From contig NZ_CP106736.1 of the NCBI RefSeq assembly GCF_030035605.1, positions 1 through 64,000 on the forward strand: a stretch of DNA of 64,000 nucleotides. Direction: 5' to 3'. This stretch comes from Silvimonas soli. GTDB taxonomy: Bacteria > Pseudomonadota > Gammaproteobacteria > Burkholderiales > Chitinibacteraceae. The position numbers and the translations under genes were made by a program. The notes beneath the pieces are model-generated. The model was not told the origin of the DNA, did not search any database, and saw only the letters and a list, made by a program, of their open reading frames with translations. Numbering within the stretch: the stretch's first letter is position 1; each line of letters begins with the position of its first letter. Below are positions 25,370-34,081 of the stretch, in pieces.

Positions 25370-26058
25370 GTCTAAGCGATCCACGTGGGCAGCCAGCCAG
25401 TCAACAACGCATTGTCGGTTTGCTGCTGGCGGCGGGTACATCCAGTCGCTTTGGTTCGCCCAAGTTATTGCATGCGTTGGCGGATGGGAGTCGCGTGGGC
25501 ATCAGAAGCGCGCTCAACCTGATTGATGCCTTGCCTTGGTCGGTCGCCGTGGTGTCACCCCAGCGCGTGCTGTTGAAGTCGTTACTGCAAGCGGCCGGAT
25601 TGCACGTACTGGAATGCGAGAACGCCCATTTGGGTATCGGCGAGAGCCTGGCCTTTGCCATTCGCAACACGCACAACGCCGCTGGCTGGGTGATTGCGCT
25701 GGCTGATATGCCCTTCATTGAGCCATCTACCATCCGGCTGGTGGCGCGGCGACTGGCGAACGGCGGCGCACTGGTGCTCCCCACGTATAACGGCAAGCGT
25801 GGCCACCCGGTGGGATTTGCTCATCACTATTTCGGGCAGCTGGCTGGATTGCAGGGCGACACTGGCGCGCGAGCATTGGTCGAGCAGGATGCGCATCTGG
25901 CGCAGTACGTGCCGGTGAATGATTCGGGCATTCATCTGGATATTGATACTCCGGCTGATCTGGCGCGTTATGACGAGCGTACGACACTCAATGCGGATAC
26001 GCCGTCTGCATCAATCCAGCGCAGCTACGTTAATGGGCATGAAGGGATGATTCGATGA
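25366..26058 (+). CDS. mocA: MocA-type molybdenum cofactor cytidylyltransferase
   Basis: 230 residues. The nucleotidyltransferase signature LLLAAGTSSRFGSPKLL lies at residues 19-35, GWVIALADMPFI carries the metal-binding Asp, and HPVGFAHHYF follows. MocA converts molybdopterin cofactor to the CMP-linked dinucleotide form used by bacterial xanthine-oxidase-family enzymes. Four-base overlaps with both the XdhC-type and PaoA genes place it firmly in the aldehyde oxidase operon. NTP-transferase relatives of MobA type are the alternative, but context favours MocA. Confidence 0.88.
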   Translation: MSLSDPRGQPASQQRIVGLLLAAGTSSRFGSPKLLHALADGSRVGIRSALNLIDALPWSVAVVSPQRVLLKSLLQAAGLHVLECENAHLGIGESLAFAIRNTHNAAGWVIALADMPFIEPSTIRLVARRLANGGALVLPTYNGKRGHPVGFAHHYFGQLAGLQGDTGARALVEQDAHLAQYVPVNDSGIHLDIDTPADLARYDERTTLNADTPSASIQRSYVNGHEGMIR

Positions 26059-26720
26059 GCGCATTTTCCCCAAAAAACACCGACCCTGGCCGTCGCTCGC
26101 TGCTTAAGGCAGGCGCTGCGCTCGCGTCATTGGGCGTGCCCGGCGCATTGCAGTTAACGCCAGCACAGGCGGCGCAGGCAGCTGGTGACGCTGCTGTGCC
26201 CACGCCGCCGGCCATGCCAGTGCGCTTGTCGATCAACGGCCATCGGATGGATGTCTCGCTGGATACGCGTACCACCTTGCTGGATGCGCTGCGGGAACAT
26301 CTACATCTGACCGGAACCAAGAAAGGCTGCGATCACGGTCAGTGCGGCGCCTGTACGGTGCTGGTTAATGGACGGCGTATCAACAGTTGTCTGACGTTGG
26401 CGGTGATGCATACCGACGACGAAATCACCACCATCGAAGGTGTGGCGCACGGCGATCAACTTCATCCGCTGCAACAGGCGTTCATTGAGCACGATGGCTT
26501 TCAGTGCGGTTATTGCACCTCGGGCCAGATTTGCTCTGCGCTGGGCATGCTCAATGAGGTCCGCAGCGGCATGCCTAGTCATGTCAGTGCTGATCTAACC
26601 GCGCAACCGCGACTCACCGCGCTGGAGATTCGCGAGCGTATGAGCGGGAATATCTGTCGCTGTTCGGCCTACCCCAATATCGTCGCCGCCATTCAGGATG
26701 CTGCGGGAGAGCACTCATGA
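26055..26720 (+). CDS. paoA: Periplasmic aldehyde oxidase, 2Fe-2S subunit
   Basis: 221 residues. A twin-arginine signal (GRRSLLKAGAALASLGV) near residue 13 directs export of the assembled complex. A plant-type ferredoxin domain has CDHGQCGAC...C, and the second cluster domain has CGYCTSGQIC and CRCS. These match the two 2Fe-2S clusters of PaoA (YagT). It moves electrons from the molybdenum subunit to FAD. Overlaps the neighbours by ATGA on both sides. Confidence 0.93.
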   Translation: MSAFSPKNTDPGRRSLLKAGAALASLGVPGALQLTPAQAAQAAGDAAVPTPPAMPVRLSINGHRMDVSLDTRTTLLDALREHLHLTGTKKGCDHGQCGACTVLVNGRRINSCLTLAVMHTDDEITTIEGVAHGDQLHPLQQAFIEHDGFQCGYCTSGQICSALGMLNEVRSGMPSHVSADLTAQPRLTALEIRERMSGNICRCSAYPNIVAAIQDAAGEHS

Positions 26721-27700
26721 TTCCGTTTACCTACGAGCGTGCCACCGACGAAGCCGCCGCTGCGCGCGCCGCAGCTGGCAACAGCAACACCAAGTTCATC
26801 GCGGGTGGCACCAATCTGCTGGATCTGATGAAACTGCAAATTGAAAAACCGCAGCACTTGATTGATATCACGCACTTGCCACTCAACCGGATTGGACCCA
26901 CGGAACAAGGCGGCCTGCGCATTGGCGCCATGGTCCGCAATAGTGATCTGGCCGCGGATACACGCATTCGCCGTGATTACGCGGTACTGAGCCGGGCGCT
27001 GCTGGCGGGCGCCTCTGGCCAGTTGCGCAATATGGCCACCACCGGCGGCAATCTGCTCCAGCGCACGCGTTGTTATTACTTTTACACGCCAGGTTTGCCC
27101 TGCAATAAGCGCGATCCGGGGTCGGGCTGCTCTGCGTTGCTTGGGTTTAACCGGATGCATGCCATCGTCGGGGCGAGTGATCAGTGTATTGCGGTCCATC
27201 CTTCCGATATGGCCGTGGCCATGCGGGTGCTGGATGCGCAGATCGAAACAATGAATGGCGAGGGCAAACGCCGGGTGATTCCGATTGCCGATTTTTATCG
27301 CTTGCCAGGTAACACCCCGCACCTGGAGAACAACTTGCAAGCTGGCGAATTGATCACTTCGGTGACCTTGCCGCCGCCCGTTCGTGGCGTGCACCTATAT
27401 CGCAAAGTACGCGACCGGGCTTCATATGCATTTGCCTTGGTGTCGGTGGCGGCGGTGATAGAGCGCAGCGGCGATCAGATCAATAACGCACGGCTGGCGT
27501 TTGGTGGCCTCGCCCCGCAGCCCTGGCGGGTGCCTGCGGCAGAACAAGCGTTGCACGAGGCGCCGGGTACTGCCGTGAGTGCTGACCGTGCGGCCGACGC
27601 GGTCTTGGCGGGTGCAACTGGTCATGGCCATAACAACTTCAAAATCGATCTGACCCGCCGCACCTTGCAAGCTGTGCTTGCTGCCAGCCAGCGCGCCTGA
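26717..27700 (+). CDS. paoB: Aldehyde oxidase FAD-binding subunit
   Basis: 327 residues. FAD-binding motifs KFIAGGTNLLDLMK and ATTGGNLLQRTRCYYFY are followed by an insertion with cysteines (LPCNKRDPGSGCSALLG). Together with the preceding Cys these fit the 4Fe-4S site of PaoB (YagS), a feature absent from ordinary xanthine dehydrogenase FAD subunits. The C-terminal CO-dehydrogenase flavoprotein domain follows. It overlaps paoA by four bases and lies 10 bases before paoC. Confidence 0.92.
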   Translation: MIPFTYERATDEAAAARAAAGNSNTKFIAGGTNLLDLMKLQIEKPQHLIDITHLPLNRIGPTEQGGLRIGAMVRNSDLAADTRIRRDYAVLSRALLAGASGQLRNMATTGGNLLQRTRCYYFYTPGLPCNKRDPGSGCSALLGFNRMHAIVGASDQCIAVHPSDMAVAMRVLDAQIETMNGEGKRRVIPIADFYRLPGNTPHLENNLQAGELITSVTLPPPVRGVHLYRKVRDRASYAFALVSVAAVIERSGDQINNARLAFGGLAPQPWRVPAAEQALHEAPGTAVSADRAADAVLAGATGHGHNNFKIDLTRRTLQAVLAASQRA

Positions 27701-27710
27701 GGAGCCGTCC

Positions 27711-29918
27711 ATGGAAATGTCCAGCCCTGCCCCGCATAACCCCATTGACGACAACCGCCAAGGGTTGATCGGCAAGCCGCTGGATCGCGTGGATGGTCGT
27801 CTCAAGGTAACCGGTAGAGCGACCTACGCTTATGAATACGCCGACGCGGGTCAGCCACTGTATGGGTATGTAGTGGGCTCAGGCATCAGCAAGGGCCGGA
27901 TCAGCGACATCAACACCCGCGCCGCCGAACGTGCGCCCGGGGTCAAGCTGGTACTGACGTATAAAAACATGCTGGATCAAGCCCCCAAGAGCAAGGAAAG
28001 CTCGCCGCAACTGGTTGATGAAAAGATCACCCATTACGGCCAACCGGTCGCGTTTGTGGTGGCAGATAGCTTTGAGCGTGCCCGCGCAGCAGCGGCGTTG
28101 GTGCAGCCGGTTTATCAGCAAGAGGCTGGCGTATATGACCTTGCCAAGGCACTGTCCCAAGCGCGTATGCCCAAGCCCGGCATTCAGCCAGCGGATAGCG
28201 CTCAAGGTCAGTTTGATAGCGCATTTGCCGCCGCGGCCGTTCAGCTGGATGAGACCTACACCACGCCGCATCAGTCGCACGCGATGATGGAGCCGCACGC
28301 GACGCTTGCGGTCTGGCATGGCGATCATCTCACGCTGTATACCTCAAACCAGATGTTGACCCAGGCGCAAGACACGGTCGCAAAAACCCTGCAAATGCCA
28401 CCGGCACAAGTGCGGGTGATCAGCCGTTATATTGGTGGCGGCTTTGGCAGCAAGTTGCAAATCCAGGCGGACGTTATCCTGGCTGCGGCGGCGGCCCGCA
28501 AGCTGCAGCTACCGGTAAAAGTAGCGCTGACGCGCCCACAGGTTTTTCATGTAACCACCCACCGTACCGCCACCATCCAGCGCATTCGGCTGGGCGCAGA
28601 TCGAGATGGTCATTTGCAGGCGATTGCGCATGAAAGCTGGAGCGGCAATACCTCAGGCGAGGAATTTTTTGAATCCGCAGCCGCGCAAACACGCTCGCTT
28701 TACGCTGCAGCAAATCGCAAAACGGCGCATCGCCTGAGTACGCTGGATCTGCCAGTTGCTTCGTCCATGCGCGCGCCTGGCGAGGCCGTGGGTTTGCTGG
28801 CCATCGAGTGCGCCATGGATGAATTGGCCGAAAAGCTGCAGCTTGATCCTGTTGAATTGCGTCGTCGCAACGAACCCGCCGAAGACCCGGAAAAACACGT
28901 GCCCTATTCGGTGCGGCAACTGGTGCCGTGCATGGATGAAGGTGCTCGCCGTTTTGACTGGGCGCGGCGTTCGGCTCGGCCCGCACAGCAGCGCGACGGT
29001 CGCTGGCTGGTGGGTATGGGTATGGCTGCGGCGATACGCAGCAATTTTTTGCGCCCTTCGCATGCCCAGGTGTCCATTGATGGTAGCGGCATCGTCACTG
29101 TAAAAATGGGCATGACCGATATCGGCACCGGTAGTTACACAGTGTTTACCCAGATCGCGGCCGAAATGCTCGGCGTTGCGCCAGAGCGGGTCAGAATGTT
29201 GTTGGGTGATACGGAGTTTCCGGCCGCGGCCGGTTCTGGTGGCTCATTTGGTGCGGCCAGTGCCGGTTCGGGTTTGTATGTCGCGTGTGACGCGTTGCGC
29301 AGCAAACTGGCCGTGCTGGCCGGGTTCGATGCGGCCACGGCCATTTTTGCAAATGGCCAGATCAGTAACGGACAGCAAAGCAAGTCGCTAGCGGCTCTCG
29401 CCGGGTCGGATGGTGTACAGGCCAATGGCGATATCCAGCCTGGTGATCTGGCTAAAAAATATTCACAGCAGGCCTACGGCGCCCACTTTGTCGAGGTGGG
29501 CGTGGATATGGATACCGGTGAAATCCGTATGCGCCGCATGCTGTCGGTGTTTGCCGCTGGCCGCATCCTCAATCAGAAAATGGCCCACTCGCAGGCTTTA
29601 GGCGGAATGACCTTTGGCATTGGCGCGGCGCTGACTGAGGAGCTGGTTGTAGATGACCAGCTTGGCCTGTTTGCAAACCATGATCTGGCCGAGTATCACG
29701 TGGCAACCCATGCGGACGTTCCAGCGCTGGAAGTGGTGTTCTTGCCCGAGGTGGATGACAAGGCCAATCCGCTCAAGATCAAGGGGATTGGTGAATTGGG
29801 TATCTGTGGCGCGGGTGCCGCCGTGGCCAACGCCATCTATAACGCGTGCGGGGTGCGGGTGCGCGATTACCCGATCACTCTGGACAAGGTGTTGGGCGGG
29901 CTCCCCAGGCAGGCCTGA
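27711..29918 (+). CDS. paoC: Aldehyde oxidase molybdenum-binding subunit
   Basis: 735 residues from ATG 27711 behind GAGGAGCCGTCC. Xanthine-oxidase-family domains: IGKPLDRVDGRLKVTGRATYAYEY at the N-terminus, the molybdopterin-contact loop YIGGGFGSKLQ, VASSMRAPGEAVG, and GSGGSFGAASAG near the C-terminal third. The catalytic Glu is expected in KIKGIGELGICGAGAA near the end. With PaoA and PaoB it forms a heterotrimer that oxidises aromatic and other aldehydes to acids in the periplasm. Length agrees with E. coli PaoC (YagR). Confidence 0.93.
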   Translation: MEMSSPAPHNPIDDNRQGLIGKPLDRVDGRLKVTGRATYAYEYADAGQPLYGYVVGSGISKGRISDINTRAAERAPGVKLVLTYKNMLDQAPKSKESSPQLVDEKITHYGQPVAFVVADSFERARAAAALVQPVYQQEAGVYDLAKALSQARMPKPGIQPADSAQGQFDSAFAAAAVQLDETYTTPHQSHAMMEPHATLAVWHGDHLTLYTSNQMLTQAQDTVAKTLQMPPAQVRVISRYIGGGFGSKLQIQADVILAAAAARKLQLPVKVALTRPQVFHVTTHRTATIQRIRLGADRDGHLQAIAHESWSGNTSGEEFFESAAAQTRSLYAAANRKTAHRLSTLDLPVASSMRAPGEAVGLLAIECAMDELAEKLQLDPVELRRRNEPAEDPEKHVPYSVRQLVPCMDEGARRFDWARRSARPAQQRDGRWLVGMGMAAAIRSNFLRPSHAQVSIDGSGIVTVKMGMTDIGTGSYTVFTQIAAEMLGVAPERVRMLLGDTEFPAAAGSGGSFGAASAGSGLYVACDALRSKLAVLAGFDAATAIFANGQISNGQQSKSLAALAGSDGVQANGDIQPGDLAKKYSQQAYGAHFVEVGVDMDTGEIRMRRMLSVFAAGRILNQKMAHSQALGGMTFGIGAALTEELVVDDQLGLFANHDLAEYHVATHADVPALEVVFLPEVDDKANPLKIKGIGELGICGAGAAVANAIYNACGVRVRDYPITLDKVLGGLPRQA

Positions 29919-30337
29919 CTGCATTCGTCACATATAACGGTATTGCGCTGCACAAAAGCCCAACTCTTTCCATTGCGGCCAGCAGGGGCACGAGTGAATA
30001 CTCTGCCCCGCGCTATTTCTGCTGCGCATTCCCCTGTATTTCTCCCCGCCTGCCATCGCTGTTTTTCAGCAAAACTGACCAGTATAAATCTCGCCCCGAG
30101 TCATGGGTTGCGTCTGGCTGCCAAAACGATAATTAACCAGGAAACTTCTGAGCGAAATCAACTTCCCATTGTCCTAATGACGTTATCGTATATCTCAATT
30201 TGACTATTTGTCGGTCTGGGGTGGCTGAACCTGCGGTTTGCCACTATTCAATACAAAGGCCCGTAAATAGTTGGCAGCATGCATTTCGCATATCGGCGCA
30301 TTATTGCTGCAGAGAATTTCACTTCAGGAGATCCACA
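29919..30337. other. Intergenic region upstream of adhE
   Basis: About 420 bases, AT-richer than the flanking genes, which must contain the adhE promoter. I looked for FNR-type (TTGAT-N4-ATCAA) and Rex-type palindromes and found no convincing match. No clear terminator for paoC either. Confidence 0.4.
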
Positions 30338-33010
30338 ATGGCAGTATCCAATCTTCAGGAACTCAACGAACTGGTTGCACGGGTCAAACAGGCTCAGCAA
30401 CGGTTTGCCACTTACAGCCAGGAACAAGTTGACGAAATTTTCCGCTGCGCTGCATTGGCCGTGGCCGATGCGCGTATCCCACTAGCCAAGATGGCAGTGG
30501 CCGAAACCGGCATGGGTGTGCTGGAAGACAAAGTGATCAAAAACCACTTTGCCTCTGAATATATCTACAACGCTTACAAAGACGAGAAAACCTGCGGCGT
30601 GCTGTCGGTGGATGATGTCTACGGCACCATGACCATTGCCGAGCCTATCGGCATCATTTGCGGGATTGTGCCGACCACAAACCCCACCTCTACCGCCATT
30701 TTCAAGGCGTTGATTTCTCTCAAAACCCGTAACGGCATCATCTTCAGCCCACACCCGCGTGCCAAAAAAGCCACGTGTGAAGCCGCTCGTCTGGTGCTGG
30801 AGGCTGCAGTTGCCGCTGGTGCACCGAAAGACATCATTGGCTGGATCGACGCTCCGACAGTTGAGCTTTCCAATCAACTGATGCATCACAAAGACGTTAA
30901 TCTGATTCTGGCGACCGGCGGTCCTGGCATGGTGAAGGCCGCCTACTCTTCGGGCAAGCCAGCCATTGGGGTGGGTGCTGGTAATACTCCGGTTGTGGTC
31001 GACGAAACCGCCGATATCAAGCGCATGGTGGCATCTATTCTGATGTCCAAGACGTTCGATAATGGTGTGGTTTGTGCATCCGAGCAGTCCGTCATCATTG
31101 TTGATGAAGTCTACGAAGCCGCGAAAGAGCGTTTCTCCAAAGCGGGTGGTTATATCCTCAACAAGAAAGAAACCGAAGCCGTGCGCAAGGTTATCTTGAT
31201 TGATGGCGGTCTGAACGCTGGCATTGTTGGTCAATCGGCTTTGAAGATTGCCGATATGGCTGGCATCAAGGTCCCGCCTTATACCAAGGTGCTGATTGGT
31301 GAAGTTGCATCGGTGGGCGAAGAAGAAGCGTTTGCCCATGAAAAACTGTCGCCAACGCTGGCCATGTATCGCGCCAAAGATTTCCACGACGCTGTAACCA
31401 AGGCTGAAGCCCTGGTTGCCTTGGGCGGGATTGGTCACACCTCTGCGCTGTATACCGACCAGGACTTGCAGGGCGATCGCATTGCCTACTTTGGCGACAA
31501 GATGAAGACCGCCCGTATCTTGATCAACACCCCGTCTTCGCAAGGTGGTATCGGCGACTTGTACAACTTCAAACTGGCACCTTCGCTCACGCTGGGCTGC
31601 GGTTCGTGGGGTGGTAACTCGATCTCGGAAAACGTTGGTCCGAAGCACTTGATCAACAAGAAGACCGTGGCCAAGAGGGCTGAAAACATGCTGTGGCACA
31701 AAGTGCCGAAGAACATCTACTTCCGTCGTGGTTGCTTGCCATTTGCCCTGGAAGATTTGTCTGGCAAAAAACGTGCATCTATCGTGACCGGCCCGTATCT
31801 GTTCAACAACGGCTATGCGGACGAAACCATCCGTATTCTCAAGCAGATGGGCATGGAAGTTGAAGTGTTTTATGAAGTTGAAGCCGATCCAACCCTTGAA
31901 GTGGTGCGTAAAGGCGTGCATGCCCTGAACACGTTCAAGCCGGACGTCATCATTGCATTGGGTGGTGGTAGCCCGATGGATGCCGCCAAGATCATGTGGG
32001 TGATGTACGAACATCCTGAAGTCCACTTCGAAGACCTGGCGCTGCGCTTTATGGATATCCGTAAACGCATCTACAAGTTCCCGAAAATGGGCACCAAGGC
32101 TGAACTGGTAGCGATTCCGACCACATCCGGTACGGGTTCTGAAGTCACACCATTCGCAGTGGTTACTGACGAAAAAACCGGCATGAAGTATCCGATTGCC
32201 GATTACGAACTCACCCCGAACATGGCCATTATTGACGCCAATCTGGTCATGGACATGCCCAAGAGCTTGACCGCTTTTGGTGGCATCGATGCAGTAACTC
32301 ACGCGCTGGAAGCTTATGTTTCGGTAATGGCGAACGAGTACTCGGATGCGCAAGCCCTGCAAGCGCTGAAGCTGTTGCAAAAGTATCTGCCTTCGTCGTA
32401 CATCAACGGCTCGCAAGACCCGAAAGCACGCGAAGCTGTGCACAACGCAGCCACCATCGCCGGTATCGCTTTTGCCAATGCTTTCCTTGGCGTGTGTCAC
32501 TCCATGGCTCACAAGATTGGTGCCGAGTTTGGTCTGGCCCACGGCCTGGCCAACGCGTTGCTGATCTCGAACGTGGTGCGTTATAACTCGGTGGATATCC
32601 CGACCAAGCAAGCTGCATTCAGTCAGTACGATCGTCCGATGGCCAAGTGCCGTTACGCCGATGTCGCCGAACATCTTGGCCTGAAAGGCAAGAATGACGA
32701 CGAAAAAGTTGAAGCACTGATCGAGTGGATTGATGGCATGAAGAAGACGCTGGGTATTCCGGCCTCCATTCAGGCTGCCGGTGTGCCGGAAGATATCTTC
32801 CTGTCCAAGCTCGAAACCGTGGCAGAAGAAGCGTTTGATGACCAGTGTACTGGCGCCAACCCGCGCTATCCGCTGATCGCCGAACTCAAGCAACTGCTGC
32901 TGGACAGCTACTACGGCCGCGCTTATGTAGAGGCCTACGAGCGTGATCAAACCGTGGTGGAAGAAGTGGTCGCCAAGGCACAAGCATCGGCCAAGGCAGC
33001 TGCCAAGTAA
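30338..33010 (+). CDS. adhE: Bifunctional aldehyde-alcohol dehydrogenase
   Basis: 890 residues from ATG 30338 behind TCAGGAGATCCACA. Residues 1-440 are the acetyl-CoA reductase (CoA-acylating aldehyde dehydrogenase) half, with the catalytic Cys246 in NGVVCASEQS. Residues about 450-870 are the iron-dependent alcohol dehydrogenase half, with IALGGGSPMDAAKIMW and the metal-binding histidines in CHSMAHKIGAEFGLAHGLAN. The enzyme turns acetyl-CoA into ethanol in two NADH-dependent steps and usually forms spirosome filaments. Length is essentially that of the E. coli enzyme. It indicates fermentative capacity. Confidence 0.96.
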   Translation: MAVSNLQELNELVARVKQAQQRFATYSQEQVDEIFRCAALAVADARIPLAKMAVAETGMGVLEDKVIKNHFASEYIYNAYKDEKTCGVLSVDDVYGTMTIAEPIGIICGIVPTTNPTSTAIFKALISLKTRNGIIFSPHPRAKKATCEAARLVLEAAVAAGAPKDIIGWIDAPTVELSNQLMHHKDVNLILATGGPGMVKAAYSSGKPAIGVGAGNTPVVVDETADIKRMVASILMSKTFDNGVVCASEQSVIIVDEVYEAAKERFSKAGGYILNKKETEAVRKVILIDGGLNAGIVGQSALKIADMAGIKVPPYTKVLIGEVASVGEEEAFAHEKLSPTLAMYRAKDFHDAVTKAEALVALGGIGHTSALYTDQDLQGDRIAYFGDKMKTARILINTPSSQGGIGDLYNFKLAPSLTLGCGSWGGNSISENVGPKHLINKKTVAKRAENMLWHKVPKNIYFRRGCLPFALEDLSGKKRASIVTGPYLFNNGYADETIRILKQMGMEVEVFYEVEADPTLEVVRKGVHALNTFKPDVIIALGGGSPMDAAKIMWVMYEHPEVHFEDLALRFMDIRKRIYKFPKMGTKAELVAIPTTSGTGSEVTPFAVVTDEKTGMKYPIADYELTPNMAIIDANLVMDMPKSLTAFGGIDAVTHALEAYVSVMANEYSDAQALQALKLLQKYLPSSYINGSQDPKAREAVHNAATIAGIAFANAFLGVCHSMAHKIGAEFGLAHGLANALLISNVVRYNSVDIPTKQAAFSQYDRPMAKCRYADVAEHLGLKGKNDDEKVEALIEWIDGMKKTLGIPASIQAAGVPEDIFLSKLETVAEEAFDDQCTGANPRYPLIAELKQLLLDSYYGRAYVEAYERDQTVVEEVVAKAQASAKAAAK

Positions 33011-33031
33011 TTTGTCCGTTGTGCTGAAATC

Positions 33032-33062
33032 AAAGGCTCCGACATTAGTCGGGGCCTTTTTT
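33032..33062 (+). terminator. adhE terminator
   Basis: AAAGGCTCCGAC pairs, with one wobble, with GTCGGGGCCTTT around ATTA, followed by more T. It lies 22 bases after the adhE stop. Confidence 0.88.
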
Positions 33063-33188
33063 ATGTCCGCGTTTTACGCAAACCAGCTCACAGTTGTTTC
33101 GTTTGTGTCTTGTTGACGGCAAAACCATTAGCGTTTGCCGACAGTCTTGATACGATCAACGCCCCGCCCGCCTTTGAATGACTGGTTT

Positions 33189-34055
33189 GTGACTACCCAT
33201 CGCTTTGCCCGTATCGCCCCCGCCTTGTTTGTGCTGCTTTGGAGTAGTGGTTTTGTCGGCGCCAAATTCGGCATGCCGTGGGCGCCTCCTTTGCATTTTC
33301 TGGTGGCCCGTTTTGCTGCCGTATTGGCGATCATGCTGCCCGCTGCGCCGTTCTTGCGCGTTACCTGGCCGCGAAATCAATTGCTTATCCATACCGCACT
33401 GGCTGGACTTCTGGTGCAGACCGGCTATTTCACTTGCGTGTTTATGGCTATGCACACCGGTTTGTCAGCGGGCATGGTGGCGCTGATTGCCGGATTGCAA
33501 CCGGTTATGGTCAGTATCTTCGCCGGATTGGTGCTGCGCGAAAGACGCAACCGCCTGCAGTGGATCGGGCTGGCGCTGGGCGTTGCCGGTGTATTTATGG
33601 TGATCCAGAACAAGCTGGGGCACGGCAATGTGACTGGCCTTGGCGTCGCGCTGGCCTTTGTCGCGCTGGTAAGCATCAGCCTGGGAACGGTCTATCAGAA
33701 ACGGTTTTGTAACGGCGTAGATGTGGTGGCAACGTCGATCATCCAGTGTGCGGTGTCGTTGCTGATTCTGTTGCCGCTTGCTGCCTTGTTCGAGAGTGGC
33801 TCTATCCACTGGAATGGGCAGTTCATTTTCTCGCTACTGTGGGTGGTTGTTGTGGTATCCATCGGCGCCATTGGCATTCTGTTATGGCTACTGCGTCATG
33901 GCGAGGCTGGCCAGGTATCTGGATTGTTTTTTCTGGTACCGCCCACCACCGCCGTTATTGCCTGGCTGTGTTTTGGCGATGAATTGTCTGCTTTCATGCT
34001 GGCGGGTATCGCTCTGACCATGCTCGGGGTCTATCTGGCGTCGCCACGCAACTGA
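33189..34055 (+). CDS. EamA/DMT-family transporter
   Basis: 288 residues from GTG 33189. A TTG at 33135 would add 18 residues; neither has a clear ribosome-binding site. About ten membrane segments form two EamA repeats, starting FARIAPALFVLLWSSGFVGAKFGM and ending FMLAGIALTMLGVYLAS. Members export metabolites or drugs, often amino acids. The substrate is not readable. It stands alone between adhE and a convergent gene. Confidence 0.88.
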   Translation: MTTHRFARIAPALFVLLWSSGFVGAKFGMPWAPPLHFLVARFAAVLAIMLPAAPFLRVTWPRNQLLIHTALAGLLVQTGYFTCVFMAMHTGLSAGMVALIAGLQPVMVSIFAGLVLRERRNRLQWIGLALGVAGVFMVIQNKLGHGNVTGLGVALAFVALVSISLGTVYQKRFCNGVDVVATSIIQCAVSLLILLPLAALFESGSIHWNGQFIFSLLWVVVVVSIGAIGILLWLLRHGEAGQVSGLFFLVPPTTAVIAWLCFGDELSAFMLAGIALTMLGVYLASPRN

Positions 34056-34081
34056 TAGCGACGCCAGCCGGTCATCCTGCC

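Noticed and set aside
29919..30337. FNR or Rex binding site upstream of adhE
   Set aside because: Sought because AdhE is usually oxygen- or redox-controlled, but no sequence here matches either palindrome well enough.
30482..32983. 833-codon minus-strand frame opposite adhE
   Set aside because: Antisense of a clear adhE with perfect family length; long only because of codon bias.
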